Below are positions 9,037 to 18,256 of a stretch of 64,000 bases of DNA, one piece after another (position 1 is the first letter of the stretch; the number at the start of each line of letters is the position of its first letter). Made by a program: the position numbers and the translations under genes. The DNA is from Arthrobacter sp. zg-Y238 (GTDB lineage Bacteria; Actinomycetota; Actinomycetes; Actinomycetales; Micrococcaceae), in the NCBI RefSeq assembly GCF_024385525.1, contig NZ_JANFLU010000010.1, forward strand, positions 186,001-250,000. Direction: 5' to 3'. Under the pieces are notes generated by a model. The model was not told the DNA's origin and did not search any database. It was given only the letters and a program-made list of their open reading frames with translations.

Positions 9037-10615
9037 ATATCGTCCGGCGGAACACCACTTTAGAGCTGACCCCTCCCGTGTCAGCAGCGCCTCAGTGAAC
9101 GCATGGGTGGGCGTTTTGAGTGAGGATGGCGACGCTGAGCATGCCCCAGAGCCGGACACAGAGCTGATCGACCGGATTCGTGCCCTGGAAGAGCTGAAGG
9201 CAGCAGCATCGGCAGCGCAGGCCCGGGCCGCCGCGGCGTTTGACGCCTCCCAGCGCCGGAAGCAGGCGTTGGAGGGAGTACCTAGGGACAAGCAGGGATG
9301 GGGCGTTGCTTCGCAGATGGCTTTGGCCCGGAGGGAATCGGCGAACCGCGGCGGGCGCCTGCTGGGGTTCGCCAAGGCCCTTACACAGGACATGCCCTGC
9401 ACCCTTTACGCCCTGAGCCACGGAAAGATCAGCGAATGGCGGGCCACACTGCTGGTGCGTGAAACCGCGTGCCTAAGCAGAGAAGATCGGCAGCGCGTGG
9501 ATGCGGAAGTGGCCGGGGATCCGGAGCTGCTGGAAACCCTGGGAGATCGGCAGCTGATTTCCCGCACCAGGGGTGCCTCTTACCGGCTGGACCCGCAGGC
9601 TGCCGTGAACCGGGCGGCCAAGGCTGCATCCGAACGTTTCGTTTCCTGCCGTCCCGCGCCGGACACCATGACGTATCTGACGGGACTTCTGCCGGTCGCC
9701 CAGGGTGTAGGCGTTTACGCTGCCCTCTCCCGTGAGGCAGATCGGCTGACTGCCGCCGGGGACGGGCGTACCCGCGGCCAGATCATGGCGGACACACTTG
9801 TAGGCCGAATCACCGGTCAGACACAGGCGGACGCCATGAAGGTGGAGGTCCAGCTGGTGATGACGGACCGGACACTGCTGGCCGGAGAATCAGAACCGGC
9901 TTTCGTTCCTGGCTATGGTCCGGTTCCGGCGCAATGGGCCAGGGATCTGGTCCGCAACCGGGATGGGGCCAAGGCCGTTCGCGATGACCGTAACCGCAAG
10001 GGCAAGGGCGAGAGCCGGTTCAGGGAGAACGCCGGTCGTGACGTCGATGGCACCGGCGACGCCCCGCCCGGCGGCACGAACAGGGGCCGTCCTCGGGATC
10101 GGAGCGACAGACCCGCCAAGGATGTCCAGACCTTCATCCGCAGGCTGTACACGGCTCCGGAAACCGGCGAGCTGGTCGCTATGGACGCCCGGGCACGCTT
10201 GTTCCCCACCTCCCTGGCCCGGTTCATCGCTGCACGGGACGCCACCTGCCGGATGCCGTGGTGTGGTGCTCCAATCCGAGCGTTCGACCATGTCCGGCGG
10301 CACAGCGACGGAGGTCCCACCAGCCTCGTGAACGGACAAGGACTCTGCGAAGCGTGCAACCACGCCAAGGAAGCGCCGGGCTGGTCTGCAAAGGTAATCA
10401 AACCTCCCGGCGCAACATCTGCAACCGGTGCAGAAACCGGCGCGGCGGGCGTGGCCGGGCAAGGCTCACCCGCACTACCCGCCCACACGGTGGAGACCTC
10501 CACCCCAACCGGACACACATATCGTTCCACTGCGCCGCCATTGGCAGGTGCTCCTGTTGAGGCGGGCCTCTCTGCCGTCGAAAGGATAGTGGTGGATCTG
10601 ATCCGGGCTGCATAG
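9029..10615 (+). CDS. DUF222 / HNH endonuclease (13E12-repeat family)
   Basis: 528 residues. The N-terminal two thirds are DUF222 (starts MFEYRPAEHHF; alanine/arginine-rich helices with GWGVASQMALARRES). The C-terminal part is an HNH nuclease: CRMPWCGAPIRAFDHVRRHSDGGPTS, then N-GLCEACNHAKE, giving the two Cys pairs and the H-N-H catalytic core. Between them is a basic low-complexity linker (about 325-365). Family members are numerous in Actinobacteria, partly mobile, and several mycobacterial 13E12 copies are LexA-controlled. The start is fixed by the SOS box and -10 element around it. The biological target is unknown. Confidence 0.9.
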   Translation: MFEYRPAEHHFRADPSRVSSASVNAWVGVLSEDGDAEHAPEPDTELIDRIRALEELKAAASAAQARAAAAFDASQRRKQALEGVPRDKQGWGVASQMALARRESANRGGRLLGFAKALTQDMPCTLYALSHGKISEWRATLLVRETACLSREDRQRVDAEVAGDPELLETLGDRQLISRTRGASYRLDPQAAVNRAAKAASERFVSCRPAPDTMTYLTGLLPVAQGVGVYAALSREADRLTAAGDGRTRGQIMADTLVGRITGQTQADAMKVEVQLVMTDRTLLAGESEPAFVPGYGPVPAQWARDLVRNRDGAKAVRDDRNRKGKGESRFRENAGRDVDGTGDAPPGGTNRGRPRDRSDRPAKDVQTFIRRLYTAPETGELVAMDARARLFPTSLARFIAARDATCRMPWCGAPIRAFDHVRRHSDGGPTSLVNGQGLCEACNHAKEAPGWSAKVIKPPGATSATGAETGAAGVAGQGSPALPAHTVETSTPTGHTYRSTAPPLAGAPVEAGLSAVERIVVDLIRAA

Positions 10616-10698
10616 CCGGGCGGCGTCGTCGGACAGCGAGCGCTCGCCGGCAGTCCCCGTCAGTCCCGGTCAGCGGCCGCCACCGGTAGGCTGTGGAG

Positions 10699-11319
10699 AT
10701 GGCCAGATACTTTGACGTACACCCGGAAAACCCGCAGCCCAGGGCCATCGGCCAGATAGTGAACCTGCTCGAATCCGGCGGATTGATCGCCTACCCCACC
10801 GACTCCTGCTATGCGCTGGGAGTGCAGCTGGGCAACCGGGAGGGACTGGAACGCATCCGGCAGATCCGTCAGCTGGACGAGAAGCACCACTTCACCCTGG
10901 TCTGCCGCAACTTCGCGCAGCTGGGCCAGTTCGTGCAGCTGGACAACTCGGTGTTCCGCAGCATCAAGGCCGCCACCCCCGGAAGCTACACCTTCATCCT
11001 GCCGGCGGTGAAGGAAGTGCCCAAGTGGCTGCTCCAGCCCAAGAAGCGGACAGTCGGCGTGCGGATCCCGGACAACACGGTGGTGCAGTCGATCCTGGAC
11101 GGCCTCGGCGAACCGCTGCTCTCCAGCACACTGCTGCTGCCCGGCGACGAGGATCCCATGACCCAGGGCTGGGAAATCAAGGAGCGTCTGGACCACCAGG
11201 TGGATGCCGTCATCGATTCCGGGTTCTGCGGCCCCGAGCCCACAACAGTCATCGATTTCTCCGGCGACTCGCCGGAAATCGTGCGGCGCGGAACCGGAGA
11301 TCCGACGCCCTTCGAGTAA
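10699..11319 (+). CDS. YciO/Sua5/YrdC-family protein (threonylcarbamoyl-AMP synthase type)
   Basis: 206 residues. The YrdC fold is clear from GLIAYPTDSCYALG (about 30-43), the phosphate-binding EKHHFTLVC (about 66-74), AATPGSYTFILPA and KKRTVGVRIPDN. The KxHxFTL form is of the YciO branch rather than the KxRPxxxPL form of true TsaC/Sua5, so a role in tRNA t6A synthesis is possible but not certain. An in-frame GTG lies 6 nt upstream (10693); the ATG at 10699 is preferred. It is followed by the phosphatase gene 112 nt downstream. Confidence 0.85.
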   Translation: MARYFDVHPENPQPRAIGQIVNLLESGGLIAYPTDSCYALGVQLGNREGLERIRQIRQLDEKHHFTLVCRNFAQLGQFVQLDNSVFRSIKAATPGSYTFILPAVKEVPKWLLQPKKRTVGVRIPDNTVVQSILDGLGEPLLSSTLLLPGDEDPMTQGWEIKERLDHQVDAVIDSGFCGPEPTTVIDFSGDSPEIVRRGTGDPTPFE

Positions 11320-11431
11320 CCCCTGCGGCCCGGAACCTTTATCGGTTCCTGCGGTTGACTCTCCCTTGGCATGCACGAAGTCTGGCACGCGTCAGGGGGA
11401 ACCATCGCTAGGCACTCGCAGGGGAAACCAC

Positions 11432-13747
11432 ATGAAGAAGACGGCTAAAACACTATCAACGGCGATATTGGGTATCTGCGTCCTGGCGGGATGCGGCGTA
11501 GGTACCGGGCTTCCGGGCATAGGCGGCGGGAGCGGCCATCCCACCGGCTCCCCCGGACCCACCAAGACTTCCACAGCCACTCCCACCGCAACTTCCACAC
11601 CCACCTCGTCCCCTACCGGAACACCCACACCAACGAAGACCCCGACCCCCTCACCGACAGACGACGGCGGCGGGCACGGGAACGACGACGCCGTCAACGT
11701 GATCCTGATGGTCGGCGACGGGATGGGGACGGCTCAACGCGACGCCATCCGGCTGGCCTCGGTAGGCCTGAGCGGGGAACTGGCCATGGATTCGCTGCCC
11801 GCGGTGGGCCGGGTCCACACCAACTCCGCGGATCCCGGCACCTTCATCACCGACTCGGCCGCTGCGGCCACGTCCATGGCCACCGGGGTGAAAACCTACA
11901 ACGGCGCCATCGGTGTGGATCTGGAGCAGCAGCCCGTGACCTCGGCGCTGGAAATCGCCGAACGGCTCGGAAAGTCCTCCGGACTGGTTACGACCGCCCA
12001 GGTTACGGATGCAACCCCCGCCGCTTTCGGCTCGCATGTACTGGACCGGGATGAGCAGAGCGCCATCGCTGCCCAGTTCCTGCGCAGTTCCCACCCGGAA
12101 GTGATCCTGGGCGGCGGCGAGGACTACTGGTACCCGGCGGGCAATCCGGGCAGGTACCCCGACAATCCCGCAGAGGACGAATCCGAGGAAAGTGCCGGCA
12201 CCGAGGGCAACCTGGTGGAAGAGGCCCAAGACCTGGGGTATGAATACGTCTGGGATCTGCCCGGCCTGCAGGCGGCAGATAGCGACATGCTCCTGGGACT
12301 CTTCGCCAACGAGGAGATGTTCCAGTACGGGGACGACGTCGAAGAGGCTTATGAGCCCACGGTTCCGCTGACCGAAATGACCCGGAAAGCCATTGACGTC
12401 CTGAACAACAACCAGGATGACAACGGCTTCTTCCTCATGGTGGAGGAAGAAGGCATCGACGCCATGAGCCATGTCAATAACGGGGCGTTGACCATCGAGT
12501 CCGGCATTCAGTTCGACAACTCCGTCGCCCTGGCCAAGGAGTTCGCCGAGCAGGACGGCAATACCCTGCTGATCACGGTGGGCGACCACCAGACCGGCGG
12601 TATGACCATCGAACCGCTGGGGGATGCTTCCAACCCGGACAGCCCGGTGCAGGAAGGTCCGTTCGACGTCGCTGGTTCCGACCAGCAGTTCCAGATCGAT
12701 TGGACTACCGGCGGCCATACGGGCGACGACGTACCCCTGACCGCGATGGGACCCGGCGCAGAAATGCTGACGGGCGTCTACGAGAACACCAACATCTTCG
12801 ATGTCATGGTTTCGGTGATGCGCTCCGGCACGGAACGGGACTTTGACCTCCAGGCGCACCGCGGCGGACGCGGAGAAGTAACCGAAGAATCCCTGGCAGC
12901 CTTCGCACACGCATTGGAACTGGGCGTCACCACCCTGGAACTGGACACGCACCTGACCGAGGACGGCCGGGTGATCGTCTGGCACGACGACATCATCCTG
13001 ACCACAAAATGCGCTGATACGGCCCCTGCCACTTCCGGGGATCCGGAATTCCCCTACGTGGGCGACCGCGTAGCGGAATTGAGCCTTTTGCAGCTCCAGA
13101 CCCTGAACTGCGGCTACCAGCAGCTGCCGGGTTACCCGGAGCAGGATGTCGCGGAGGGCAACCGGATTGCTGAGCTGAGCGATGTCTACCGCCTCGCCCG
13201 CGAGTACGGTGCACGCAAAATCCACTTCAATGTCGAAACCAAGGTTGAGGAGGGCCAGGCCGGCGGGCCGGGCAGTGTGGCCCTGACCGAGGCGGTGGTG
13301 GACGTGGTCCGGGATGCGAACCGGGAACGCCGCACCACCATCCAGTCCTTTGACTGGTCCACCCTGAACCTGCTCGAGCGGATCGCCCCGGAATTGACGC
13401 GGGTGGCATTGGCCAGCACGCCAAAAGACCTCGGCGTAGGCCAGCCGGGCGCAGCGCCGCAGCTGGGCGGAATCGATATAGATGACTTCGGCGGGTCCGT
13501 GGCCCGTGCCGCCCATGCCCAGGGTTACGACGTGCTGTCCCCCATCTACACCACCGTCACAGCGGAGATGATCGCCGAGGCACACGAACTCGGCCTGCCG
13601 GTCATTCCCTGGACCGTCAATGAGCTGGCAGACATGCACCGGCTCATTGACCTGGGTGTCGACGGACTCATCACCGACTACCCCACCCGGCTGCGCGCGG
13701 TAATGGAGGAGCGGGGCTTCGACCTGCCCCGGGCCTACCGCCCCTGA
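11432..13747 (+). CDS. Lipoprotein fusing alkaline phosphatase and glycerophosphodiester phosphodiesterase
   Basis: 771 residues. A lipoprotein signal ends in LAG-Cys21, followed by a Ser/Thr/Pro linker (about 38-77), so it is anchored outside the membrane. Residues about 85-465 are a PhoA-type phosphatase: VGDGMG with Asp96, TDSAAAAT with nucleophile Ser142, ATGVKTYN, EEEGIDAMSH, DHQTGG and GGHTGDD. Residues about 468-765 are a GDPD domain: QAHRGG, then ELDTHLTEDG and WHDD, matching the HR/ExD/H set. Together they would cleave glycerophosphodiesters to glycerol phosphate and then release phosphate, a phosphate-scavenging unit. ATG 11432 follows CAGGGGAA. No Pho box could be assigned with confidence. 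Confidence 0.9.
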   Translation: MKKTAKTLSTAILGICVLAGCGVGTGLPGIGGGSGHPTGSPGPTKTSTATPTATSTPTSSPTGTPTPTKTPTPSPTDDGGGHGNDDAVNVILMVGDGMGTAQRDAIRLASVGLSGELAMDSLPAVGRVHTNSADPGTFITDSAAAATSMATGVKTYNGAIGVDLEQQPVTSALEIAERLGKSSGLVTTAQVTDATPAAFGSHVLDRDEQSAIAAQFLRSSHPEVILGGGEDYWYPAGNPGRYPDNPAEDESEESAGTEGNLVEEAQDLGYEYVWDLPGLQAADSDMLLGLFANEEMFQYGDDVEEAYEPTVPLTEMTRKAIDVLNNNQDDNGFFLMVEEEGIDAMSHVNNGALTIESGIQFDNSVALAKEFAEQDGNTLLITVGDHQTGGMTIEPLGDASNPDSPVQEGPFDVAGSDQQFQIDWTTGGHTGDDVPLTAMGPGAEMLTGVYENTNIFDVMVSVMRSGTERDFDLQAHRGGRGEVTEESLAAFAHALELGVTTLELDTHLTEDGRVIVWHDDIILTTKCADTAPATSGDPEFPYVGDRVAELSLLQLQTLNCGYQQLPGYPEQDVAEGNRIAELSDVYRLAREYGARKIHFNVETKVEEGQAGGPGSVALTEAVVDVVRDANRERRTTIQSFDWSTLNLLERIAPELTRVALASTPKDLGVGQPGAAPQLGGIDIDDFGGSVARAAHAQGYDVLSPIYTTVTAEMIAEAHELGLPVIPWTVNELADMHRLIDLGVDGLITDYPTRLRAVMEERGFDLPRAYRP

Positions 13748-13791
13748 GTTCCTTCAAGGACTCGGGCAGCAAAGAACGGCCAAACACCGGA

Positions 13792-13829
13792 CACCGTGCC
13801 GGGACCGAAGCATCGGTCCCGGCACGGTG
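13792..13829 (+). terminator. Terminator-like hairpin after the phosphatase fusion gene
   Basis: A perfect 17-bp stem (CACCGTGCCGGGACCGA with its complement at 13813-13829) and a 4-nt loop AGCA, 45 nt after the stop codon. There is no clear U run after it, so termination strength is uncertain. Confidence 0.6.
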
Positions 13830-13857
13830 CTGTCCAAGTACGGTGCTGTCCAAGTAC
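13826..13857 (+). repeat. Two tandem copies of a 16-bp unit
   Basis: GGTGCTGTCCAAGTAC occurs at 13826-13841 and again at 13842-13857, followed by a partial third GGTGCCGT. The first copy shares its first bases with the end of the hairpin. It lies 45 nt upstream of the SRPBCC gene start. Confidence 0.85.
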
Positions 13858-13901
13858 GGTGCCGTTTCGGCAGGACAGATTCCGGATGGCATGCTGAACT
13901 A

Positions 13902-14462
13902 ATGCCCGGTCTCTACATCCTCCCCTCCAGCTGGCTGCTCAATGCGACCCCCGAGACGGTGTGGGAGACCGTGGCCAGCCCGGAAATGAGCTGGCCGCGC
14001 TGGTGGCCCGGCTGCACGCTCCAGGACCTCGCCACCGACCCGGGGGCCGATACCGCAGACCCAACGTCACAACTGCTGGCCACTACCGTCCGTCTGCGCT
14101 TCCGTGCCGCTCTGGGCTACGACCTGTCCATCACCATCCAACCCACCGCCGCGGTCCGGCCACGGATCATAGAGTTCGACGCCGGCGGAGACCTGGCGGG
14201 CACCGGCAGGATCCGCCTGTTCCCCGTGGCGGCAGCCACCACCGGGAACGCCCCCGGTGGTGCGGCGCAGACCCGGATGGACATCGACTGGCGGGTACGG
14301 CCCACCCGGCGCTGGATGCGCCTGCTCACCCCCGTGGCACGGCCGGCCTTCACTGCCGCCCACTCGCTGCTGATGCGGCAGGGCGAACGCGGCCTGCGCC
14401 GGGAGCTGGCTCAGGCCACCCGTCGCGGACTGCCGAACAAGGTCCGCACCCCGGGCGAGTAA
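13902..14462 (+). CDS. SRPBCC-family (START-like) protein
   Basis: 186 residues. The opening SWLLNATPETVWETVASPEMSWPRWWPG is typical of SRPBCC/polyketide-cyclase-like folds, in which the first strand is followed by a helix pair over a hydrophobic ligand pocket. The C-terminal long helix (LMRQGERGLRRELAQ) also fits. Members bind small hydrophobic ligands; no substrate is evident. It is convergent with the DUF2071 gene, and the last 52 nt overlap that gene. Confidence 0.7.
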   Translation: MPGLYILPSSWLLNATPETVWETVASPEMSWPRWWPGCTLQDLATDPGADTADPTSQLLATTVRLRFRAALGYDLSITIQPTAAVRPRIIEFDAGGDLAGTGRIRLFPVAAATTGNAPGGAAQTRMDIDWRVRPTRRWMRLLTPVARPAFTAAHSLLMRQGERGLRRELAQATRRGLPNKVRTPGE

Positions 14463-15142
14463 TGCACCGTGTCCGGCGGCCCCTCGACGGGAAGTCCGGC
14501 CGCAGGCACCAGTTCATCGTGAAAGTGCGTCAGCCGTGCCGGATGCAGCGGCCACGGCCGGTGCGAGATGGGAATGAACGCTGTCCGGCCGGCGAAAGCC
14601 GCGTGCAGTCCGAAGCGTGCCGTGAGCAGGACGGACAGCTCATCATCAGCCTGCCGGGCATAGTCCGGCACCGCCGCGAAAGACGAGCGGGCCTGCCTCC
14701 CGAACCGCTCGACGTCGTACCCCACCCCCCACCCCGAACGGGTGGGACGGCAGCGGGACCAGACGTAGGGGATGCGCAGCGAACGGGCGGCCAGCACCGG
14801 GGCGAGCCTCGAGGCATCCAGGCTCAGGAACAGCACGCCCCGGCTGCCGTCCCTGCCGCGCGAATACAGGCGGACATTAACCTCGGTGAAGGATCCGAAA
14901 AACGGCACGGGGACCCTGCCGAGCTCGGTCTGCGACGCCCGGAAACCGATGAGCCCCACCCAGGTGGAACCGTGGAAGACATCCGGTTCGACGCCGGGCG
15001 GCATGTACGGGGCGGCAGCAGACGCGGGAATGCGCCAGTGGAGGAAAACCGTGCCGGCCCAGGTCTGGGCCATCAGTATCGGCGGCGTCACCCTTGGTCC
15101 CGCGGGCCAGGGATCCTCCGTGCCGTGGACGGGGGTACCCAT
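14411..15142 (-). CDS. DUF2071 (YqjF-like) family protein
   Basis: 243 residues. The family fingerprint is visible in the N-terminal half: MAQTWAGTVFLHWRIPASAAAPYMPPG, VGLIGFRA, FFGSFTEVNVRLYSR and GVLFLSLDASRL. These proteins are about 230-250 residues and of unknown function, often near stress or small-molecule genes. The C-terminal end overlaps the convergent SRPBCC gene by 52 nt, unusually long; a shorter protein is possible only if there is a sequencing error, as no earlier stop is seen. Confidence 0.8.
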   Translation of the reverse strand: MGTPVHGTEDPWPAGPRVTPPILMAQTWAGTVFLHWRIPASAAAPYMPPGVEPDVFHGSTWVGLIGFRASQTELGRVPVPFFGSFTEVNVRLYSRGRDGSRGVLFLSLDASRLAPVLAARSLRIPYVWSRCRPTRSGWGVGYDVERFGRQARSSFAAVPDYARQADDELSVLLTARFGLHAAFAGRTAFIPISHRPWPLHPARLTHFHDELVPAAGLPVEGPPDTVHYSPGVRTLFGSPRRVA

Positions 15143-15190
15143 GGCGCCAAGGTAACAGCGCGCCGGCCGGGCGGAAAGGGCAGGCTCGGG

Positions 15191-16495
15191 CTAGACCGCC
15201 GTATCCGGCCGTTCTTCGCCGAAGCGTTCCACGGCCGTCTTGCGGCGGATGCGGTCCAGCCGGTTGATCACCGGTGCTGCCGTGATCCCGTGCAGCACGA
15301 TGGATGAGGCCACCACCAGGCCAAGCAGGCCCCACAGCTGCTCAGCGTCGTCGAAGTTCCCCTTGCCCAACGCGTAACCGAGGTAATAGAGGGAGCCGAT
15401 GCCGCGGACTCCGAAGAAGGCGATAGCCATCCGCTCGCGGGGGCCGGGCCGGCCGCCCAGCAGACCCACCCATCCGGCGAGGGGCCGGACCAAGAGCAGG
15501 AATGCGGCGGCCACCGCCACCTCGCGCCAGCCGACGCCCGACAGCAGTCCGCGGGCAATGGCACCGCCGAGCAGCAGCAGCAGGACCACGGTCAGCAGCC
15601 GCTCCAGCTGCTCCACGTAGCTGTGCAGCACCCGGTGGTAGCCGTGGGTGCGTTCAGCGGCCCGGATGGTGACGGCACAGACGAAGACGGCAACAAAACC
15701 GTAGCCGTCCAGCATCTCGGTGATGCCGTAGGCCAGGAACGTGGCCGCCAGGGCCACAAAGCCTTCGGAGTGGTTGGAAAGGCGGATGCTTTCCAGCCGC
15801 GCGGAGAAGAAGAGGCGGCTCAGGACCTTGCCGGTGACGAGGCCGAGGAGGACGCCCATGCCGATCCGCCAGAAAACGTCCACGGCGATCCAGTGCGGGA
15901 ACCAGTCCGACGGCGCCGTCCCCACCAGGCTCATGCCGATGGCCAGGTAGACAAACGGGAAGGCCAGGCCGTCATTCAGCCCGGCTTCGGAAGTCAGGCC
16001 GAACCGGACCTCGTCCTCGGCTTCGTGCTCCGAGTCCTCTTCCTCGTCGTCGGCCGGTTCGCCCACCTGCACTTCGGAAGCCAGGACCGGATCGGTCGGG
16101 GCCAGCGCCGCGGCCAGCAGGACGGCCGCTGCCAGGCCCAGTCCGAGGATCCACAGGTTCAGCAGGGTCAGGCCCAGCAGGCTCAGCGGCATGGCAATGC
16201 CCAGCATCCGCCAGGTGGTGGACCACCGCCGCCAGCCGACCGGCCGGTCCAGTGCCAGTCCCGCGCCCATCAGGGAAATGATCACGCACACCTCGGTCAG
16301 GTGCGTGGTGAATTCTCCATAGCGCACCGGGTCCGGGTCCGGCAGGTCCTTCAGGAGGCTGAACGTCAGGATGCCCGCACCAAGGAACACCATGGGCATG
16401 GAAACCGGAACGTTGCGCAGCACCTTGGGCAGCACGGCTGCAAGGAAAACTGCTAGGCCGGCTGCAAGGAAGACAAGGCTGGGTCCGTCAAACAC
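15191..16495 (-). CDS. Cation/proton antiporter, CPA1 type
   Basis: 434 residues with about 12 hydrophobic segments. The motifs ALAPTDPVLASEVQVG and SEAGLNDGLAFPFVYLA carry the paired acidic residues of CPA Na+(K+)/H+ exchangers. An acidic cytoplasmic loop (DDEEEDSEHEAEDE, about 151-164) separates them. It exports Na+ or K+ in exchange for H+ and supports pH and salt tolerance. The start is GTG next to GGGGGG. It lies downstream of the ABC-F gene in the same direction with a 65-nt gap. Confidence 0.85.
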   Translation of the reverse strand: MFDGPSLVFLAAGLAVFLAAVLPKVLRNVPVSMPMVFLGAGILTFSLLKDLPDPDPVRYGEFTTHLTEVCVIISLMGAGLALDRPVGWRRWSTTWRMLGIAMPLSLLGLTLLNLWILGLGLAAAVLLAAALAPTDPVLASEVQVGEPADDEEEDSEHEAEDEVRFGLTSEAGLNDGLAFPFVYLAIGMSLVGTAPSDWFPHWIAVDVFWRIGMGVLLGLVTGKVLSRLFFSARLESIRLSNHSEGFVALAATFLAYGITEMLDGYGFVAVFVCAVTIRAAERTHGYHRVLHSYVEQLERLLTVVLLLLLGGAIARGLLSGVGWREVAVAAAFLLLVRPLAGWVGLLGGRPGPRERMAIAFFGVRGIGSLYYLGYALGKGNFDDAEQLWGLLGLVVASSIVLHGITAAPVINRLDRIRRKTAVERFGEERPDTAV

Positions 16496-16560
16496 CCCCC
16501 GACATTACCTTCGGCATCGGGCGCCCCGACAGGTGCCGCGCCGAACCGGCGTCGGCTCCC

Positions 16561-18150
16561 CTAGGCTTCGCGGATGGTGACCTGCCCGGGCTCCGCTCCC
16601 TCGGCACCGAAGACGAGCCAGCGGGTGGCGATTTTTTCGGTGAAGAACCGGTCGTGGCTGACCACTATGACGGCGCCGGGGAAATGCAGCAGGGCGCGTT
16701 CCATGACCTGCGTGCTGGACATGTCCAGGTGGTTGGTGGGTTCGTCCAGCAGCAGGACGGGAGCGCCCGAAAGCAGGCACTGGGCCATGGCGACGCGGGC
16801 GCGCTGCCCGCCGGAAAGGTTGCCGATCTTCTGTACCAGGTCCGCTTCGGAGAACTGGAACATCGTCAGGAAGCGGTTGACGGACTTTTTCGTGGCGCTG
16901 AAGGCGAGGGATCCCGGCAGCGAGTTCACCGCGTGGGTGACGGTGTCGGCGTCGTCGAGTTCCGCCAGCATCTTGTTGTAGGACACCATGGCCGGCCCCT
17001 TCGGCCAGGTGACGTCGCCGGCGTCGGGCTGTTCTTCGCCCGTGAGCACGCGCAGCAGCGTGGTCTTGCCGCTGCCGTTGGTTCCGGTGACGGCGATGCG
17101 GTCCCCCTTGTTCACCTCGAAGCTCAGGTCCTCGAAGAGCACCTTTTCCCCGTACGACTTGGACACACCGCGGACGCGGCCGAGTACGTCCTTGACGTGC
17201 AGGCCGTCGTAGATGCCGGTGATGATTTCATCCACGGGCCGGGGCGCGCGGGATTTCTTGATGCGGGCCAGCTGGGTGCTGAGCCGCCCGCCGGCTTTGG
17301 CCGCCTCGCGGCGGTCCGCAATGCCTTCGGCTTCAAAGGCCAGCAGTTCCGCCTCGTGGACGAACTGGGCCTGGAGGTTCTTCAAGCGGAACTGCTTCTG
17401 CACCACATACTCGGCGAAGTTCCCCGGGTATTCGTGCAGGTGGAAGTTCTCCACCTCGATGATGCGGGTTACGACGGCGTCGAGGAACTTCCGGTCGTGG
17501 GAGACGATGATGGCCGCTCCCCGGAAGTCGCGGAACCAGCCCTCAAGCCATTCGACGCCGGCCACGTCCAGGTAGTTGGTGGGTTCGTCGAGCAGCAGCA
17601 CATCGGGCTGCTCCAGCAGGATCTTCGCCAGTGCCGCACGGTTCCGCCAGCCGCCGGACAGGGCGTCGATGGGGCAGATCCGGTGCGCGGCGGTGAAGCC
17701 GAGGGTGGTGAGCACGCTGTCAATGCGGCGCGGATAGTCCCAGCCATCGAGCCGGTCCATGGTTTCGAACAGTTCCGACTGGCGGCGGATGAGCCGGTCC
17801 ATTTCCTTGCCGGAGGGATCTGCAGCAATAGCTTCATCGATGCCCGCCAGCTCAGCCTCGACGTCCTTGATTTCCGTGAAGACGGAGTCCAGGACCTCGG
17901 CAATGCTCGCCTGGCCGTCCAGTTCGGAGAACTGGGAGAAGTAGCCGATCTTCACGCCCGGTTCCACGGTCACGGTACCGGAGTCGGGCTGCACCTGGTC
18001 CAGGACCAGCTTCAGGATGGTGGATTTGCCGGAGCCGTTCCGGCCGATCAGGCCGATCCGGTCCTTGGGTTCGAGCCGCAGGAACGCTTCACGCAGCACC
18101 TGCTTGTTCTCGAAGGAAGTATTGACGTCCTGCAGCCGGATCAGGCTCAT
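16561..18150 (-). CDS. ABC-F family ATPase
   Basis: 529 residues with two ABC domains and no membrane segment. Domain 1 has GRNGSGKST and LSGGWRNR...LLDEPTNYLD; domain 2 has GTNGSGKTT and LSGGQRAR...LLDEPTNHLD. The interdomain linker (about 235-310) is charged. ABC-F proteins act on the ribosome (translation factors such as EttA and Uup, or antibiotic-target protection). The short linker favours a housekeeping Uup/EttA-like role over drug resistance, but subgroup needs phylogeny. The start is an ATG after GAGAGGACACC. Confidence 0.9.
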   Translation of the reverse strand: MSLIRLQDVNTSFENKQVLREAFLRLEPKDRIGLIGRNGSGKSTILKLVLDQVQPDSGTVTVEPGVKIGYFSQFSELDGQASIAEVLDSVFTEIKDVEAELAGIDEAIAADPSGKEMDRLIRRQSELFETMDRLDGWDYPRRIDSVLTTLGFTAAHRICPIDALSGGWRNRAALAKILLEQPDVLLLDEPTNYLDVAGVEWLEGWFRDFRGAAIIVSHDRKFLDAVVTRIIEVENFHLHEYPGNFAEYVVQKQFRLKNLQAQFVHEAELLAFEAEGIADRREAAKAGGRLSTQLARIKKSRAPRPVDEIITGIYDGLHVKDVLGRVRGVSKSYGEKVLFEDLSFEVNKGDRIAVTGTNGSGKTTLLRVLTGEEQPDAGDVTWPKGPAMVSYNKMLAELDDADTVTHAVNSLPGSLAFSATKKSVNRFLTMFQFSEADLVQKIGNLSGGQRARVAMAQCLLSGAPVLLLDEPTNHLDMSSTQVMERALLHFPGAVIVVSHDRFFTEKIATRWLVFGAEGAEPGQVTIREA

Positions 18151-18256
18151 GGTGTCCTCTCAAAGGGGTTGGTTTCCTCGCCCCGCGGGACAACGACCAT
18201 TCATCCTATCCGCTGCTGCCGGCCGCAGCGGCGGGAGGCCGGCCTGCCGGCCCGGA

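Noticed and set aside
11320-11431. Pho box upstream of the phosphatase fusion
   Set aside because: GGTTCCTGCGG and CGGTTGACT are loosely similar to PHO-box halves but lack the direct-repeat spacing; not reported as a site.
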